NCBI GenBank assembly: GCA_008933735.1 | Contig: WBUL01000004.1 | Location: forward strand, 209,160 to 273,159 | Source: Anaerolineae bacterium | Lineage (GTDB): Bacteria; Chloroflexota; Anaerolineae; Aggregatilineales; J027 | DNA length: 64,000 nucleotides | Direction: 5' to 3' | Shown: positions 1-8,790 of the stretch, piece after piece | How positions within the stretch are numbered: the first letter of the stretch is position 1 | Layout: the number at the start of each line of letters is the position of its first letter | Position numbers and translations under genes: made by a program | Notes under the pieces: model-generated | The model's database searches: none | Told to the model about the DNA's origin: nothing | What the model saw: the letters and a program-made list of their open reading frames with translations, nothing else

Positions 1-632
1 TGGCGCATGATGGGATCAGACCGGAAAACTTCCCCCTGTTCTCCCCGGAGATCCGGCAGGAACTGGGTATCCCTTCAGAAGCATTTGTGGCTTGTTATGC
101 AGGACGGCTGCATACGATGGGTATGTCTAAAGGGTTGGAGGTATTCATTGAGGCGGCGGCACAGGTGAAAAATATCGTGTTTTTGCTGGTGGGCGGCCCG
201 GATAACCACGTAGAACAGCTTCGCCAGCGGTGGCAGCAGATGGGGATGCCGCCAGAAGATTTTTTTGCAGTGGGTACCGTCCCGCCGATAGAAGTCCCTA
301 AATACCTTGCTGCGGCAGATGTGTGTTTAATCACCTCGCCTCAGAATGAATTTTTCTCGAATGAGACCTCTCCTATGAAATTATTCGAATATATGATGGC
401 AGGGCGTGCAATCCTCGCCAGCGATCTGCCCAGCACGCGGGAGGTGGTACAGCACGGAGAATCTGCTTACCTTGTGCCGCCCTCGGATGTGGGGGCACTG
501 CGAGAAGCATTAAAAACCCTGCGAGAAAGCCCTGATCTGCGCCAGCAGTTAGGCCAGAAGGCGGCGCAGGAAGTTTTAAACTATACGTGGCTAAAACGCG
601 CAGAGTCTATCTTGAAAGCGGCGAAAGTCTGA
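1..632 (+). CDS. GT4-family glycosyltransferase, C-terminal part (5' truncated by window edge)
   Basis: The reading frame is open from the left edge (codons in phase with base 3) and begins AHDGIRPENF, the region that in GT4 enzymes follows the first Rossmann domain. What remains is the nucleotide-sugar-binding half: YAGRLHTMGMSKGLE, a strand LLVGGP, the acidic nucleotide-binding region SPMKLFEYMMAGRAILASD, and the usual C-terminal helix. The SPMKLFEYMA-type motif with its Glu is the GT4 ribose/diphosphate contact. It probably transfers an activated sugar to a lipid or polysaccharide on the cytoplasmic face. The donor and acceptor cannot be told. The gene meets uppS tail to tail with no bases between the two stop codons. 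Confidence 0.85.
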   Translation, partial: AHDGIRPENFPLFSPEIRQELGIPSEAFVACYAGRLHTMGMSKGLEVFIEAAAQVKNIVFLLVGGPDNHVEQLRQRWQQMGMPPEDFFAVGTVPPIEVPKYLAAADVCLITSPQNEFFSNETSPMKLFEYMMAGRAILASDLPSTREVVQHGESAYLVPPSDVGALREALKTLRESPDLRQQLGQKAAQEVLNYTWLKRAESILKAAKV

Positions 633-1361
633 TTACACTTCTGGCGGCTCCACCATCCCAAAGCGGCGCTCACGCGCAGCAAAGGCGTGCAGCGCTTTAT
701 GCAGTTCCACCCGGTCAAAATCGGGCCAGAATACTGGTGTTATGTAATACTCTGCGTAGGCCGCCTGCCAGACGAGAAAGTTGCTTACGCGCACTTCACC
801 ACTGGTACGGACCACCAAATCCGGGTGGGGCTGCCCCGCTGTCGAAAGATAATATTCCATCAGCGTTTCATCCACCTGCTCAACCGACACGCCATCCCTT
901 ATAATCCGCCGCACAGCCTCAACAATCTCGTCGCGCCCGCCGTAGTTAAACGCCACATTCAGGATCAAACGGTCATTGTTGCGTGTTCTTTCAACCGCCT
1001 GCCGAATTTTACGCTGAATGTGGTCTTGTAGTCCTTCAAGATGCCCAATGTGCCGAAGCTGCACCCCATTCGCGTGCAGGTCGTCCAATTCCCGGTCTAT
1101 CACCGTTTCCAGGATTCGCATCAAAAACGAAACTTCGGCAGGTGGGCGTCTCCAATTTTCCGTCGAAAAGGCGTAAATGGTCAGAATTTTGATCCCAAAC
1201 TCGCTGCACGCACGCAAAATACGCCGAAGATTTTCCGTGCCCGCCTGGTGACCAAAATGACGGGGTTTGCCGTGTTGTTTTGCCCAGCGCCCATTCCCAT
1301 CCATGATAATCGCCAGATGGTAAGGGATCCGTTCCGGCAGATTTAAAGCAAGGTCGTCCAT
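633..1361 (-). CDS. uppS: Isoprenyl transferase (undecaprenyl diphosphate synthase family)
   Basis: A 242-residue cis-prenyltransferase that condenses isopentenyl diphosphate onto an allylic primer, giving the C55 lipid carrier for cell-wall and glycan synthesis. Visible motifs are [10 protein letters not shown] near residue 18 (catalytic Asp21), AFSTENW near 64, FNYGGRDEI near 138, and the C-terminal diphosphate-binding region [17 protein letters not shown], a slight variant of the usual RTGGE.RLSNFLLWQ. Length is normal. The start codon directly abuts the frr stop codon with no gap, so the two are cotranscribed from the frr side. In most bacteria frr-uppS is followed by cdsA and dxr. Here the operon ends after uppS, against a convergent gene. 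Confidence 0.95.
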   Translation of the reverse strand: MDDLALNLPERIPYHLAIIMDGNGRWAKQHGKPRHFGHQAGTENLRRILRACSEFGIKILTIYAFSTENWRRPPAEVSFLMRILETVIDRELDDLHANGVQLRHIGHLEGLQDHIQRKIRQAVERTRNNDRLILNVAFNYGGRDEIVEAVRRIIRDGVSVEQVDETLMEYYLSTAGQPHPDLVVRTSGEVRVSNFLVWQAAYAEYYITPVFWPDFDRVELHKALHAFAARERRFGMVEPPEV

Positions 1362-1916
1362 CTAAAATTCCAGGATTTCTTTTTCTTTGCGTTTGCCGAG
1401 GTCGTCAATCTCGTGGATATACTTATCAGTTAGTTTTTGAGCATCCTCCTGACCTTGTTTGCACTCATCCTCGCTCGCCATCTTTTCTTTTTCAATTTCA
1501 CGAATGTCATCAATAGCACTGCGCCGAATATTGCGAATAGAAACCTTGCTTTCTTCCAGCTTTTTGTGCATCTGCTTAACCAGGTCACGGCGGCGTTCTT
1601 CGGTCAGAGGTGGCAGATGCAGGCGGATGGTTGTTCCGTCGTTACTCGGATTCAATCCGAGGTCAGATTGCAGGATGGCTTTTTCTATAATGTTCAGGGT
1701 ATTTCGGTCAAAAGGGCGGATAAAAATGGTTTGCACATCGGCGCTGAGGGTCGCAAGCTGGTAGAGCGGGGTTTCTGTCCCATAGTAGTCAATATGGAGC
1801 TTTTCGACCAGGCCGGTGGAGGCACGCCCTGTTCTCATGCCGCGCAAATCTTCTTCCAGGATATGCAGGGTGGATTTCATACGCGATTCGGCATCCGAAA
1901 GAACTTCTTTTATCAT
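1362..1916 (-). CDS. frr: Ribosome recycling factor
   Basis: A 184-residue protein of the usual RRF length that, with EF-G, splits post-termination ribosomes. The three-helix-bundle ends and the hinge are recognisable: start MIKEVLSDAESRM, the conserved LRGMRTGRAS, the domain II segment TPLYQLATLS, the helix LTEERRRDLVKQMHKKLEE, IRNIRRSA, and a charged C-terminal helix. The start codon has a purine-rich GGAG about ten bases upstream on the minus strand. pyrH, which normally precedes frr, is not here. The next gene upstream is divergent, so frr must have its own promoter in the 136-base gap. Confidence 0.97.
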   Translation of the reverse strand: MIKEVLSDAESRMKSTLHILEEDLRGMRTGRASTGLVEKLHIDYYGTETPLYQLATLSADVQTIFIRPFDRNTLNIIEKAILQSDLGLNPSNDGTTIRLHLPPLTEERRRDLVKQMHKKLEESKVSIRNIRRSAIDDIREIEKEKMASEDECKQGQEDAQKLTDKYIHEIDDLGKRKEKEILEF

Positions 1917-2052
1917 AATCTTCTACTCCGTTTGGGAGGCTATTTCTCACTTTTACGGCAGTATTTTAACCCAAGTGATGAGAAAATCCCTGTATATTTT
2001 TAATTCTGCTTACGTTGCGCTAACATAGGTCTGCATTAGGAGTAAGGTCACG

Positions 2053-2490
2053 ATGGACAATATCTGGGGACAGAAGCTGCGCGACGCGATCCTGAGTAAC
2101 AGCGCGGTTCGGGATGGTCTGACGGATGATGAAGCGCAGCCGTTAATTGATTGGGGACTGGCACTGGCTGACAGCATCGGCAAAAAAATGGCACAGTTAC
2201 CTGACCCTGAAGGCGCTTATGAAACGTACCTTGCTGCGCTGCCTAAACTGTTGACCCGTGTGAACTGGCTGACCGTTTTCAGCGCGAAAAAAGGCCCGGA
2301 ATGGACAAAGAAGACCATTGCCCAGGTACATGAACTCACCCAGACGCTTTTCGAGGAACAGGCACCGCCAATTGACAGCGAGAATATGCTGCGTTATTTG
2401 GTGCTGGGTGTAGAAGCGTTGGATCGAAAAAGTGTCGTCCATCAACTCATTCAAAAGCTCTCACCGATAGATAAGGAAGGGACACTTTGA
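2053..2490 (+). CDS. Hypothetical protein, 145 aa
   Basis: I do not recognise this family. The protein is soluble, rich in helices and acidic overall, with no signal peptide or membrane segment; it has a W-rich middle (VNWLTVFSAKKGPEWTKKT). It starts with ATG behind a TAGGAG-type ribosome site about ten bases upstream. Its stop codon overlaps the TTG start of the phospholipase D-like gene by three bases (TTGA), so the two are translationally coupled and probably act together. The preceding gap is shared with the divergent frr promoter. Confidence 0.7.
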   Translation: MDNIWGQKLRDAILSNSAVRDGLTDDEAQPLIDWGLALADSIGKKMAQLPDPEGAYETYLAALPKLLTRVNWLTVFSAKKGPEWTKKTIAQVHELTQTLFEEQAPPIDSENMLRYLVLGVEALDRKSVVHQLIQKLSPIDKEGTL

Positions 2491-3656
2491 CAAAAAGACG
2501 AAGCTCGCGGGCTAAGCAAAGAGCGTCCTCGACCCGCCAGATCATCTATACCCTGTTGATTCTCCTTCTGGCGGTTGTGGTGTATGTCTTTGGTCTGGGC
2601 GAAGAAGAAAACCAGGAAGAAGCCAATGCCCCTGCCACCATTGCCCCTGCACAACCGCCCACGGAACAGGACTGGTACAGCCTCTATTTCACTCAGGTCA
2701 TCAATTCAGATGAGGACAGTGCTCATCATGGGGCAGCCGTGGAACGTGCCCTGATTCAGTCGATTGACAGCGCCCAGAATACGATTGACGGCGCCCTGTT
2801 TGAACTCAATGCGCCAGATACGACGGCAGCGCTGGTGCGGGCATTGCAGCGTGGTGTCAAGGTACGGCTGGTCGTGGATGACGAACATGCTTTTGAAGAC
2901 CCCGAATCTACTATCGAAGAGGTGATTGCTGCGGGCGCAGAAGTTCACAATGATGCACGCGGGGCGCTGATGCACAATAAATTTTTGATTATTGATGGCA
3001 AAGAGCTCTGGACGGGCTCAATGAACCTGACCCGGAATGACATTTACAACAACAACAATCATTTCATGATGATTCGCTCCCCGGAGATGGCCCAGAATTA
3101 CCAGTCAGAATTTGATGAAATGTTCACTGATCAGGTCTTCACCCGTCGCAGCGATTCCCGTAAGCCGCCGAATCCCTCGTTAAGCATTCAGGGAACCCAG
3201 ATTGAAACCTACTTTGCTCCTGAAGATGGGATTGTCATTGAGAATCGATTGGTGCAGTTGATTGGCAGTGCCCAGAAGTCTGTCCGGGTAATGGCCTTCA
3301 GCTTTACCCTGGATGCTGTCGGTGGGGCACTCATTGAACGTTTGCAAAATGGAGTTGTGGTGGAAGGTGTTTTTGAAACCACAGGCAGCCTACAAGGGCA
3401 AATGCCAAAGCTCGCCTGCGCGGGCGCGAACGTCCGCCAGGATGGCAACCCGGATATTTTGCACCATAAAGTGTTCATCATTGATGAGCAGATTGTGGTC
3501 ATGGGTTCGTTTAATTTCAGCAACAGTGCCCGCGATGACAACAACGAAAATATGCTGGTTATCAACAATCCAGGGATTGCTGCCGCGTTTCTGACTGAGT
3601 GGCAGGCACGATTTAACGAAGGCCGAATCCCAAAACCTGAAGATTTGAAGTGTTAA
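2487..3656 (+). CDS. Membrane-anchored phospholipase D-like phosphodiesterase/nuclease
   Basis: A 389-residue protein with two PLD (HKD) repeats. The first is MHNKFLIID with His163, Lys165 and Asp170; the second is LHHKVFIID with His327, Lys329 and Asp334. Each is followed by the conserved GS.N (TGSMNLT, MGSFNFS). Two intact HKD motifs make one active site. The family includes phospholipases, cardiolipin synthases and Nuc-type endonucleases. A basic start (MTKRRSSRAKQR) and one hydrophobic helix at residues 19-36 suggest an N-in signal anchor with the catalytic part outside. The TTG start is chosen because a GGAAGGG ribosome site lies 5-6 bases before it and because it overlaps the upstream stop. 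Substrate unknown. Confidence 0.85.
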   Translation: MTKRRSSRAKQRASSTRQIIYTLLILLLAVVVYVFGLGEEENQEEANAPATIAPAQPPTEQDWYSLYFTQVINSDEDSAHHGAAVERALIQSIDSAQNTIDGALFELNAPDTTAALVRALQRGVKVRLVVDDEHAFEDPESTIEEVIAAGAEVHNDARGALMHNKFLIIDGKELWTGSMNLTRNDIYNNNNHFMMIRSPEMAQNYQSEFDEMFTDQVFTRRSDSRKPPNPSLSIQGTQIETYFAPEDGIVIENRLVQLIGSAQKSVRVMAFSFTLDAVGGALIERLQNGVVVEGVFETTGSLQGQMPKLACAGANVRQDGNPDILHHKVFIIDEQIVVMGSFNFSNSARDDNNENMLVINNPGIAAAFLTEWQARFNEGRIPKPEDLKC

Positions 3657-3714
3657 GATAGAATATGTGTGCTATATTTACGGCACATACTGAGTTTAGC
3701 GAGCAAGTCATCCT

Positions 3715-6700
3715 ATGACCTTTTTTATTGAAGCACCTACAACGTTCTACATGGGGCGGAGATATGACCCGGACACGGGACGCCTTATTGATGATGTTGT
3801 TTATTACGACTCGCGTGATCTGGTGACTCATGCGGTTGTAGTCGGTATGACGGGCAGTGGAAAAACAGGACTGTGTATCACCCTTCTGGAAGAAGCGGTA
3901 ATGGACAGAATTCCTGCTATTGTCATTGACCCCAAAGGCGACATCACCAATTTGCTCCTGACGTTCCCGAATCTCTCCCCGGAAGAATTTTTACCCTGGA
4001 TTAACCCGGATGATGCCCAGCGTGCGGGACTCACCCCGCAGGAATATGCCAAAGATGTGGCAAAGTTGTGGCAGGATGGGTTAGGCAGTTGGGGCATTGG
4101 CCCGCAGCGCATTCAGGAGCTTAAAAATAACGCGGCATTCAGCATTTTTACACCAGGTTCCGACTCAGGGCTGCCGATAAGTATAGTAGACGCCATGCAG
4201 CCGCCAATCGAGGGCTGGGCGGGACGAGAAGAACAGCACCGCGAACGCATCAGCGGCATTGTCACGGCGCTGCTGGCGCTGACGGGCATGAAAGTTTCAA
4301 CTCGTGACCGTGAACACATTTTGCTTTCTAACATTATCGAACAGGCCTGGATGCAGGGCTTGCCGCTGAAACTGGACGATGTCATTGTACAGGTGCAGCA
4401 CCCGCCGTTTAACAAACTGGGTGTGTTTGATGTCAACTCATTTTTTCCTGAAAAAGAACGTTTCAAGCTCGCTATCGAGTTGAACAATATCATTGCGTCT
4501 CCCAGCTTCAAAACCTGGCTGCAAGGTGAACCGTTGGATGTTCGCAACCTGCTGTACACACAGGAAGGCAAACCGCGAGTCAGTATTTTCTATATCGCAC
4601 ATCTAAATGATGTACAGCGTGCTTTCATCATTACCCTGCTGCTGGAAAGCGTGCTGGCGTGGATGCGTACCCTGGGGGGAACCAGCAGCCTCCGGGCGCT
4701 GGTCTATTTCGACGAGATATTTGGGCATTTCCCACCCTACCCCAAAAATCCACCGACCAAAGAGCCTCTGCTGCGTCTGCTGAAACAGGCACGTGCCTTT
4801 GGCATTGGAATGGTGTTAGCGACTCAGAATCCCGGCGACCTGGATTACAAGGGGCTGTCTAATGCCGGAACATGGTTCATCGGCAAGCTCCAGACGGAGA
4901 ATGATAAGAAAAAAGTGTTGGACGGATTGGCAACGGCTTCTTCCGCCAGCAATCCAATTGATCTTCCCCGGATGGACAAATTACTATCGACGATCAACCC
5001 GCGCGTATTTGTCTTGAACAATATCCATGACAGCGGCGGGCCGATCCTGATGCACACACGCTGGGCGATGTGTTATCTGGCAGGGCCGCTGACTCGTAAT
5101 GAAGTCAGCATGTTAATGGCTCCACAGAAGCAGTATGCCTATCCTGGTAGTCAGATACCCCAGCCGTACCAGACACAACCGCCCTATCCGCAGCAGCGCT
5201 TAGCGGCACCTGGTTTGCCGCCACAGCCACCAAGTCTGCCAGGGTTTGGTACTGCTGATGTGCGCGACACCCCATCAGGCATCCGAGACGCCGGGGTGCC
5301 CTCGATGCCACCGCAGCCGCCGAGTTTGCCGGGGTTTAACACGGCACCGCCTACCCCGCCCAATTATGGGCAGCCAGCCTTTGACCCTAACAGCTATCAG
5401 CCACAGGGTTACAGTACGCCGCCCTTACCAGGGGGATACAGCAGCCCGTCGCAATATCAACCAAGCTACGCCGGAACGCCCCCTGCCGCAACGGGTTCGG
5501 TGCTGCCCCAGCAGCAAGAATCAGGCCTGCCGCCGGGATTCAGCATGAATCCACCCTCCGTGACCTCAGATATTATGCAATTTTTCCTGCCTAACAATAT
5601 CAATTTGCAGCAGGCGATTTCTAACTGGGAACGTACCTATCAGCAGCAGGCTTATATCAGCCAGCGAGCGCTTATCGCATATCGACCTTTCCTCCTCGTG
5701 CAGTGTCAGGTGCGATACATGGATCGCAAACTGTCCCTGAACACGATCCGGACATATGCTTACCATGTTTTTGGTGTGGAACGATCCGGTCTGATTCACT
5801 GGGATGAACATGTCGGGCTACCTGTTGACCGCAAAAAGCTGGATAAGCCGTATGAACAGATTGTCTACGGTGAGCTTTCGCCAGGGCTGACGGACAAAAA
5901 GCGTCTGACATCACTGGAAAAAGAGGTTGTGGATTATTTGTACCAGACAGCCATCATCTCGGTACCCGCAAACGAGACACTGCAAGTATATGGCGCACCA
6001 GGGATGCCGCCGAATGACTTTCAGGCGATGGTCAATTCCGCTGCGAAGGAACAACGTGATGCGGAAATTGACCAGGTAACCGCTCGCTACGGGCGAGAAT
6101 TTGATCGATTGGAAGAGCAGTATCTTCGCGCGGAACGCAATCTGGATGCCGATCAATCCGCCCTACAGGATTTGCGGCAGGAATCGATGGCAACAATCGG
6201 TGAAGCGGCGCTGAGTCTGCTGCGGGGACAAACGACCTATACGCTGTCCCGCGTGGCACGGGTGCGGCGTTACCAGACTCAGGCGAAAGAAAGCGTCGAA
6301 GAAAAGCAGGAAGTCATGATGCAGCTTCAACAGAGCATGAATGAGCTGCAAATGCGCTTTGAACAGGAAATCGCTAAGATTAACGACAAATGGTCGCGGA
6401 TTGCCATCTCCAATACACAAAAGCGGATTTCAGCGACCAAACGGGATATTCACATTGACCTGTTTGGTATCGGTTGGAAACCGTATTACATGGTGGGTCT
6501 GAACGGGCGGACCGAGTTCCTTGAAGCGTGGCAGGGGCAGGTGGTTTCGCCGGAATATCAATTCCAGGGCTATACACCTCAGCAGCCCTCTTATGTGCCT
6601 GCCGCGCCGTCGCCCTCACAGCTACCAGCTTATCAACCGTCACCGTCGCAGCCACCGGTTTATCAACCAACCCCTTCACAGCCGCCGGTTTATCAGCCGC

Positions 6701-6927
6701 CCCAGCAGCCATATCCGCCGACTCCTTCACAGCCGCCGGTTTATCAACCACCCCAGGCCCCCTCCTATGCACCACCGCCTCCGCCGTCCGCACCAGGGTA
6801 TACGGATTACGAACAGCCCATGTATGCGCCCCCTTATACGCCGCCGAGCAGCCCTCCGTCTGCACCGCCACTCTATGCACCACCGCCTGTCCCTCCTGCA
6901 CCGGACAGACCGGAAGACGACTATTAA
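3715..6927 (+). CDS. HerA/DUF87-type ATPase with Pro/Gln-rich linker and tail
   Basis: A 1070-residue protein. Residues 1 to about 460 form a FtsK/HerA-class P-loop ATPase: Walker A GMTGSGKT at 44-51, an acidic strand AIVIDPKGDITNL, a Walker B-like ALVYFDEIFG, and the sensor-like MVLATQNPGDLDYKGLSNAGTWFIGKL. A Pro/Gln/Gly-rich linker covers roughly 475-615. A second folded region follows, with a charged coiled coil around 765-900 (ERNLDADQSALQDLRQ). The last ~130 residues are almost only P, Q, Y, S and A, with tandem SQPPVYQP units. HerA-type ATPases pump or translocate DNA or protein with a nuclease partner. The upstream PLD-like gene is a possible partner but not proven. No membrane segment was seen. 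Confidence 0.8.
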   Translation: MTFFIEAPTTFYMGRRYDPDTGRLIDDVVYYDSRDLVTHAVVVGMTGSGKTGLCITLLEEAVMDRIPAIVIDPKGDITNLLLTFPNLSPEEFLPWINPDDAQRAGLTPQEYAKDVAKLWQDGLGSWGIGPQRIQELKNNAAFSIFTPGSDSGLPISIVDAMQPPIEGWAGREEQHRERISGIVTALLALTGMKVSTRDREHILLSNIIEQAWMQGLPLKLDDVIVQVQHPPFNKLGVFDVNSFFPEKERFKLAIELNNIIASPSFKTWLQGEPLDVRNLLYTQEGKPRVSIFYIAHLNDVQRAFIITLLLESVLAWMRTLGGTSSLRALVYFDEIFGHFPPYPKNPPTKEPLLRLLKQARAFGIGMVLATQNPGDLDYKGLSNAGTWFIGKLQTENDKKKVLDGLATASSASNPIDLPRMDKLLSTINPRVFVLNNIHDSGGPILMHTRWAMCYLAGPLTRNEVSMLMAPQKQYAYPGSQIPQPYQTQPPYPQQRLAAPGLPPQPPSLPGFGTADVRDTPSGIRDAGVPSMPPQPPSLPGFNTAPPTPPNYGQPAFDPNSYQPQGYSTPPLPGGYSSPSQYQPSYAGTPPAATGSVLPQQQESGLPPGFSMNPPSVTSDIMQFFLPNNINLQQAISNWERTYQQQAYISQRALIAYRPFLLVQCQVRYMDRKLSLNTIRTYAYHVFGVERSGLIHWDEHVGLPVDRKKLDKPYEQIVYGELSPGLTDKKRLTSLEKEVVDYLYQTAIISVPANETLQVYGAPGMPPNDFQAMVNSAAKEQRDAEIDQVTARYGREFDRLEEQYLRAERNLDADQSALQDLRQESMATIGEAALSLLRGQTTYTLSRVARVRRYQTQAKESVEEKQEVMMQLQQSMNELQMRFEQEIAKINDKWSRIAISNTQKRISATKRDIHIDLFGIGWKPYYMVGLNGRTEFLEAWQGQVVSPEYQFQGYTPQQPSYVPAAPSPSQLPAYQPSPSQPPVYQPTPSQPPVYQPPQQPYPPTPSQPPVYQPPQAPSYAPPPPPSAPGYTDYEQPMYAPPYTPPSSPPSAPPLYAPPPVPPAPDRPEDDY
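6608..6750 (+). repeat. 30-bp tandem coding repeat (SQPPVYQP units)
   Basis: Four copies of a 30-base unit in frame, starting near 6608, 6639, 6669 and, after a short spacer, 6719. They share cores such as TCACAGCCGCCGGTTTATCA. They encode the SQ-PP-VYQP repeats in the tail of the HerA-type ATPase. Copies three and four are nearly identical at the base level, so they expanded recently or are being homogenised. Confidence 0.75.
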
Positions 6928-6930
6928 AAT

Positions 6931-6958
6931 GAGCCGCCCAGAACTTTGAGGGCGGCTC
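6931..6958 (+). terminator. Stem-loop after the ATPase gene
   Basis: GAGCCGCCC and its exact reverse complement GGGCGGCTC form a 9-bp GC-rich stem with a ten-base loop, four bases after the stop codon. No T-tract follows, so it may be a weak or factor-assisted terminator, or an RNA 3'-end stabiliser. Confidence 0.55.
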
Positions 6959-7020
6959 CGTAACCAAATCATGATACGGGTGTTTCAAGATAAGCAGTGT
7001 AATCACGACTCAGAAGCCCT

Positions 7021-8160
7021 ATGCGTATAGCACTTTTTACCGAAACGTTCCTTCCTAAAATTGATGGTATTGTAACCGTGGTATGCCTCCTGCTTGACCA
7101 TTTACACAAGCGGGGGATAGATTTTATGGTGGTTGCGCCGGAACTCCATGGGCCCAAAATCACCGATTACCGAGGGCATCCGGTGGTGACTGTACCAGGT
7201 GTGAAAAATCCCCTTTACCCAGAATTGAATCTCTGCCTCCCCAGCATCAAAACCTACTGGGCAGTACGTGATTTTAAGCCGGATGTGGTTCATCTGCTGC
7301 ACCCGCTGCTGGTAGGGGCAAGCGGCCTCATCATGGCAAAGTGGCTCGGAAAGCCAACCCTGGCGTCCTTCCATCTGGATGTAGCCGAAGTTGCCAATCA
7401 TTATGGATTTGGATTTGTTAATCCGCTGCTCTGGTCATACACCCGAACCAATTTCAATTATTGTGACTACGCCCTTGCGCCGTCTCGGCTTCAGCAGGAA
7501 CAGCTCATTGCGCGGAACTTCCAGAATGTTGGTCTGTGGCGGCGTGGTGTGGATGCAGAAAAATTCCATCCCCGCTATTTCAGCCAGGAAATGCGCGAGC
7601 GTCTGTCTAACGGATACCCGGAAGACCATTTGCTGCTGTACGTCGGGCGGCTGTCCTATGAAAAACAAATCGATACGCTGAAGCCGATTCTGGAAAGGGT
7701 TCCTGGCACGCGGTTGGCAATTGTGGGGGATGGGCCGGCCCGTGCAGCATTGGAACAGCACTTCGCGGGCACCAACACCAAGTTCATGGGTTACCTCAAG
7801 GGATTGGAACTTTCTCAGGCATTTGCCAGCGCCGATATTTTTACCTTTCCCTCCGCAATGGAAACCTTTGGCCTGGTCATCGTCGAAGCGATGGCGTCGG
7901 GTCTGCCAGTTGTAACGACTCTGGTGGGCGGTGCCAAAGATGTGATCAAACGGGGAGAAACGGGTTATGCCTATCCGGTAGGGGATGTGAACGGATTGGT
8001 GGAAGGGGTTCAGGCTATTGTCAGCGAACCGGGTAACCGTGCTCGGATGAGCGTTTTGGCGCGAAGCTTCGCAGAAACGCAAACCTGGGAGGCAACCATG
8101 GATGAAGTCATTGAGCGGTATCAGGAGCTCATGCGGCGTGCTGAGGCCGTTGCCTCGTAG
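7021..8160 (+). CDS. GT4 glycosyltransferase (SqdX/MgtA/PimB-like diacylglycerol or lipid glycosyltransferase)
   Basis: A 379-residue GT-B enzyme. The N-terminal Rossmann half starts RIALFTETFLPKIDGIV, the form typical of the SqdX/MgtA branch that glycosylates diacylglycerol or phosphatidylinositol with UDP-glucose, UDP-sulfoquinovose or GDP-mannose. The C-terminal half has LLYVGRLSYEKQID, LAIVGDGPARAAL, and the acidic donor-binding motif SAMETFGLVIVEAMASGLPVV with the conserved E(x7)E spacing. There is no membrane helix, so it is a peripheral enzyme at the inner leaflet. Which sugar is used cannot be read from the sequence. The ATG lies about 60 bases beyond the upstream stem-loop. The gene is followed by a second hairpin and seems monocistronic. 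Confidence 0.87.
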   Translation: MRIALFTETFLPKIDGIVTVVCLLLDHLHKRGIDFMVVAPELHGPKITDYRGHPVVTVPGVKNPLYPELNLCLPSIKTYWAVRDFKPDVVHLLHPLLVGASGLIMAKWLGKPTLASFHLDVAEVANHYGFGFVNPLLWSYTRTNFNYCDYALAPSRLQQEQLIARNFQNVGLWRRGVDAEKFHPRYFSQEMRERLSNGYPEDHLLLYVGRLSYEKQIDTLKPILERVPGTRLAIVGDGPARAALEQHFAGTNTKFMGYLKGLELSQAFASADIFTFPSAMETFGLVIVEAMASGLPVVTTLVGGAKDVIKRGETGYAYPVGDVNGLVEGVQAIVSEPGNRARMSVLARSFAETQTWEATMDEVIERYQELMRRAEAVAS

Positions 8161-8239
8161 CGCGTCGTTCCTGCGAACCCGAAAGGTCAAAGCCTTCATT
8201 GATGTGTTCCAGGCTGTGCACAAACAAACTGCCTTAGCA

Positions 8240-8265
8240 GAAGGCGAGGTGGACACCTCGCCTTC
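8240..8265 (+). terminator. Stem-loop between glycosyltransferase and response regulator
   Basis: GAAGGCGAGG and CCTCGCCTTC form a perfect 10-bp stem around a six-base loop (TGGACA). It lies 80 bases after the glycosyltransferase stop. The sequence after it is not T-rich, so termination is likely but not certain. Confidence 0.55.
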
Positions 8266-8346
8266 GTCCACAAAGAAGCGCAAGAAGTTTTGTGTGAATT
8301 TCGTTTATATGTGGTAAACTTTTGGTTAGAATGCTGCCGGGGAATC

Positions 8347-8790
8347 ATGATGCCAGATATACCACTTGACGCGCTTCACCATTGGGATGTCCTGGTTGTT
8401 GACGACGATGAGGATAGCCTGTATATTGTCCAATATGTTCTTAATCTTTATGGAGCGCGAGCGCATACCACAACGGATGGAATAGAAGCTCTAAAAATCG
8501 CACGGTATCTTCGCCCCAGGCTCATTATTTCTGATCTCTCTATGCCGCAATTTGATGGATGGCTGCTGGCGAAAAAGCTAAAAGAAGACCCAATGACAGC
8601 ACACATTCCAATCATTGCCCTGACCGCTTTTGCCCGGATTTATGACCGCGAGCGTTTGTTTCAAGTTGGCTTTCACAATTATCTGAACAAACCCCTGATT
8701 ATCGGGACATTTATGCAAGATTTACTGAGCCTCCTCGTGAATGCACCGGGCATTGGTGAAGAAATCGCCCCTTATTTCAGCAGGCAGTAG
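8347..8790 (+). CDS. Single-domain response regulator (receiver only)
   Basis: A 147-residue CheY-like receiver without output domain. Acidic pocket VVDDDED at 17-23, phosphoacceptor Asp63 in IISDLSMPQFDG, the Thr of IALTAFA, and the conserved Lys in LNKPL are all present, so it should be phosphorylatable. The start at 8347 is preferred over an in-frame ATG at 8290 because a GGGGAA ribosome site precedes it and the receiver fold starts just after. The stop codon is directly followed by the ATG of the hydrolase gene, so the two are cotranscribed. No histidine kinase is adjacent. Confidence 0.9.
   Translation: MMPDIPLDALHHWDVLVVDDDEDSLYIVQYVLNLYGARAHTTTDGIEALKIARYLRPRLIISDLSMPQFDGWLLAKKLKEDPMTAHIPIIALTAFARIYDRERLFQVGFHNYLNKPLIIGTFMQDLLSLLVNAPGIGEEIAPYFSRQ

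Noticed and set aside
2487..6927. PLD + ATPase pair as a DISARM or other known defence system
   Set aside because: DISARM has a DUF1998 protein, SNF2-type helicase and methyltransferase, none of which is here; the PLD protein has a membrane anchor.
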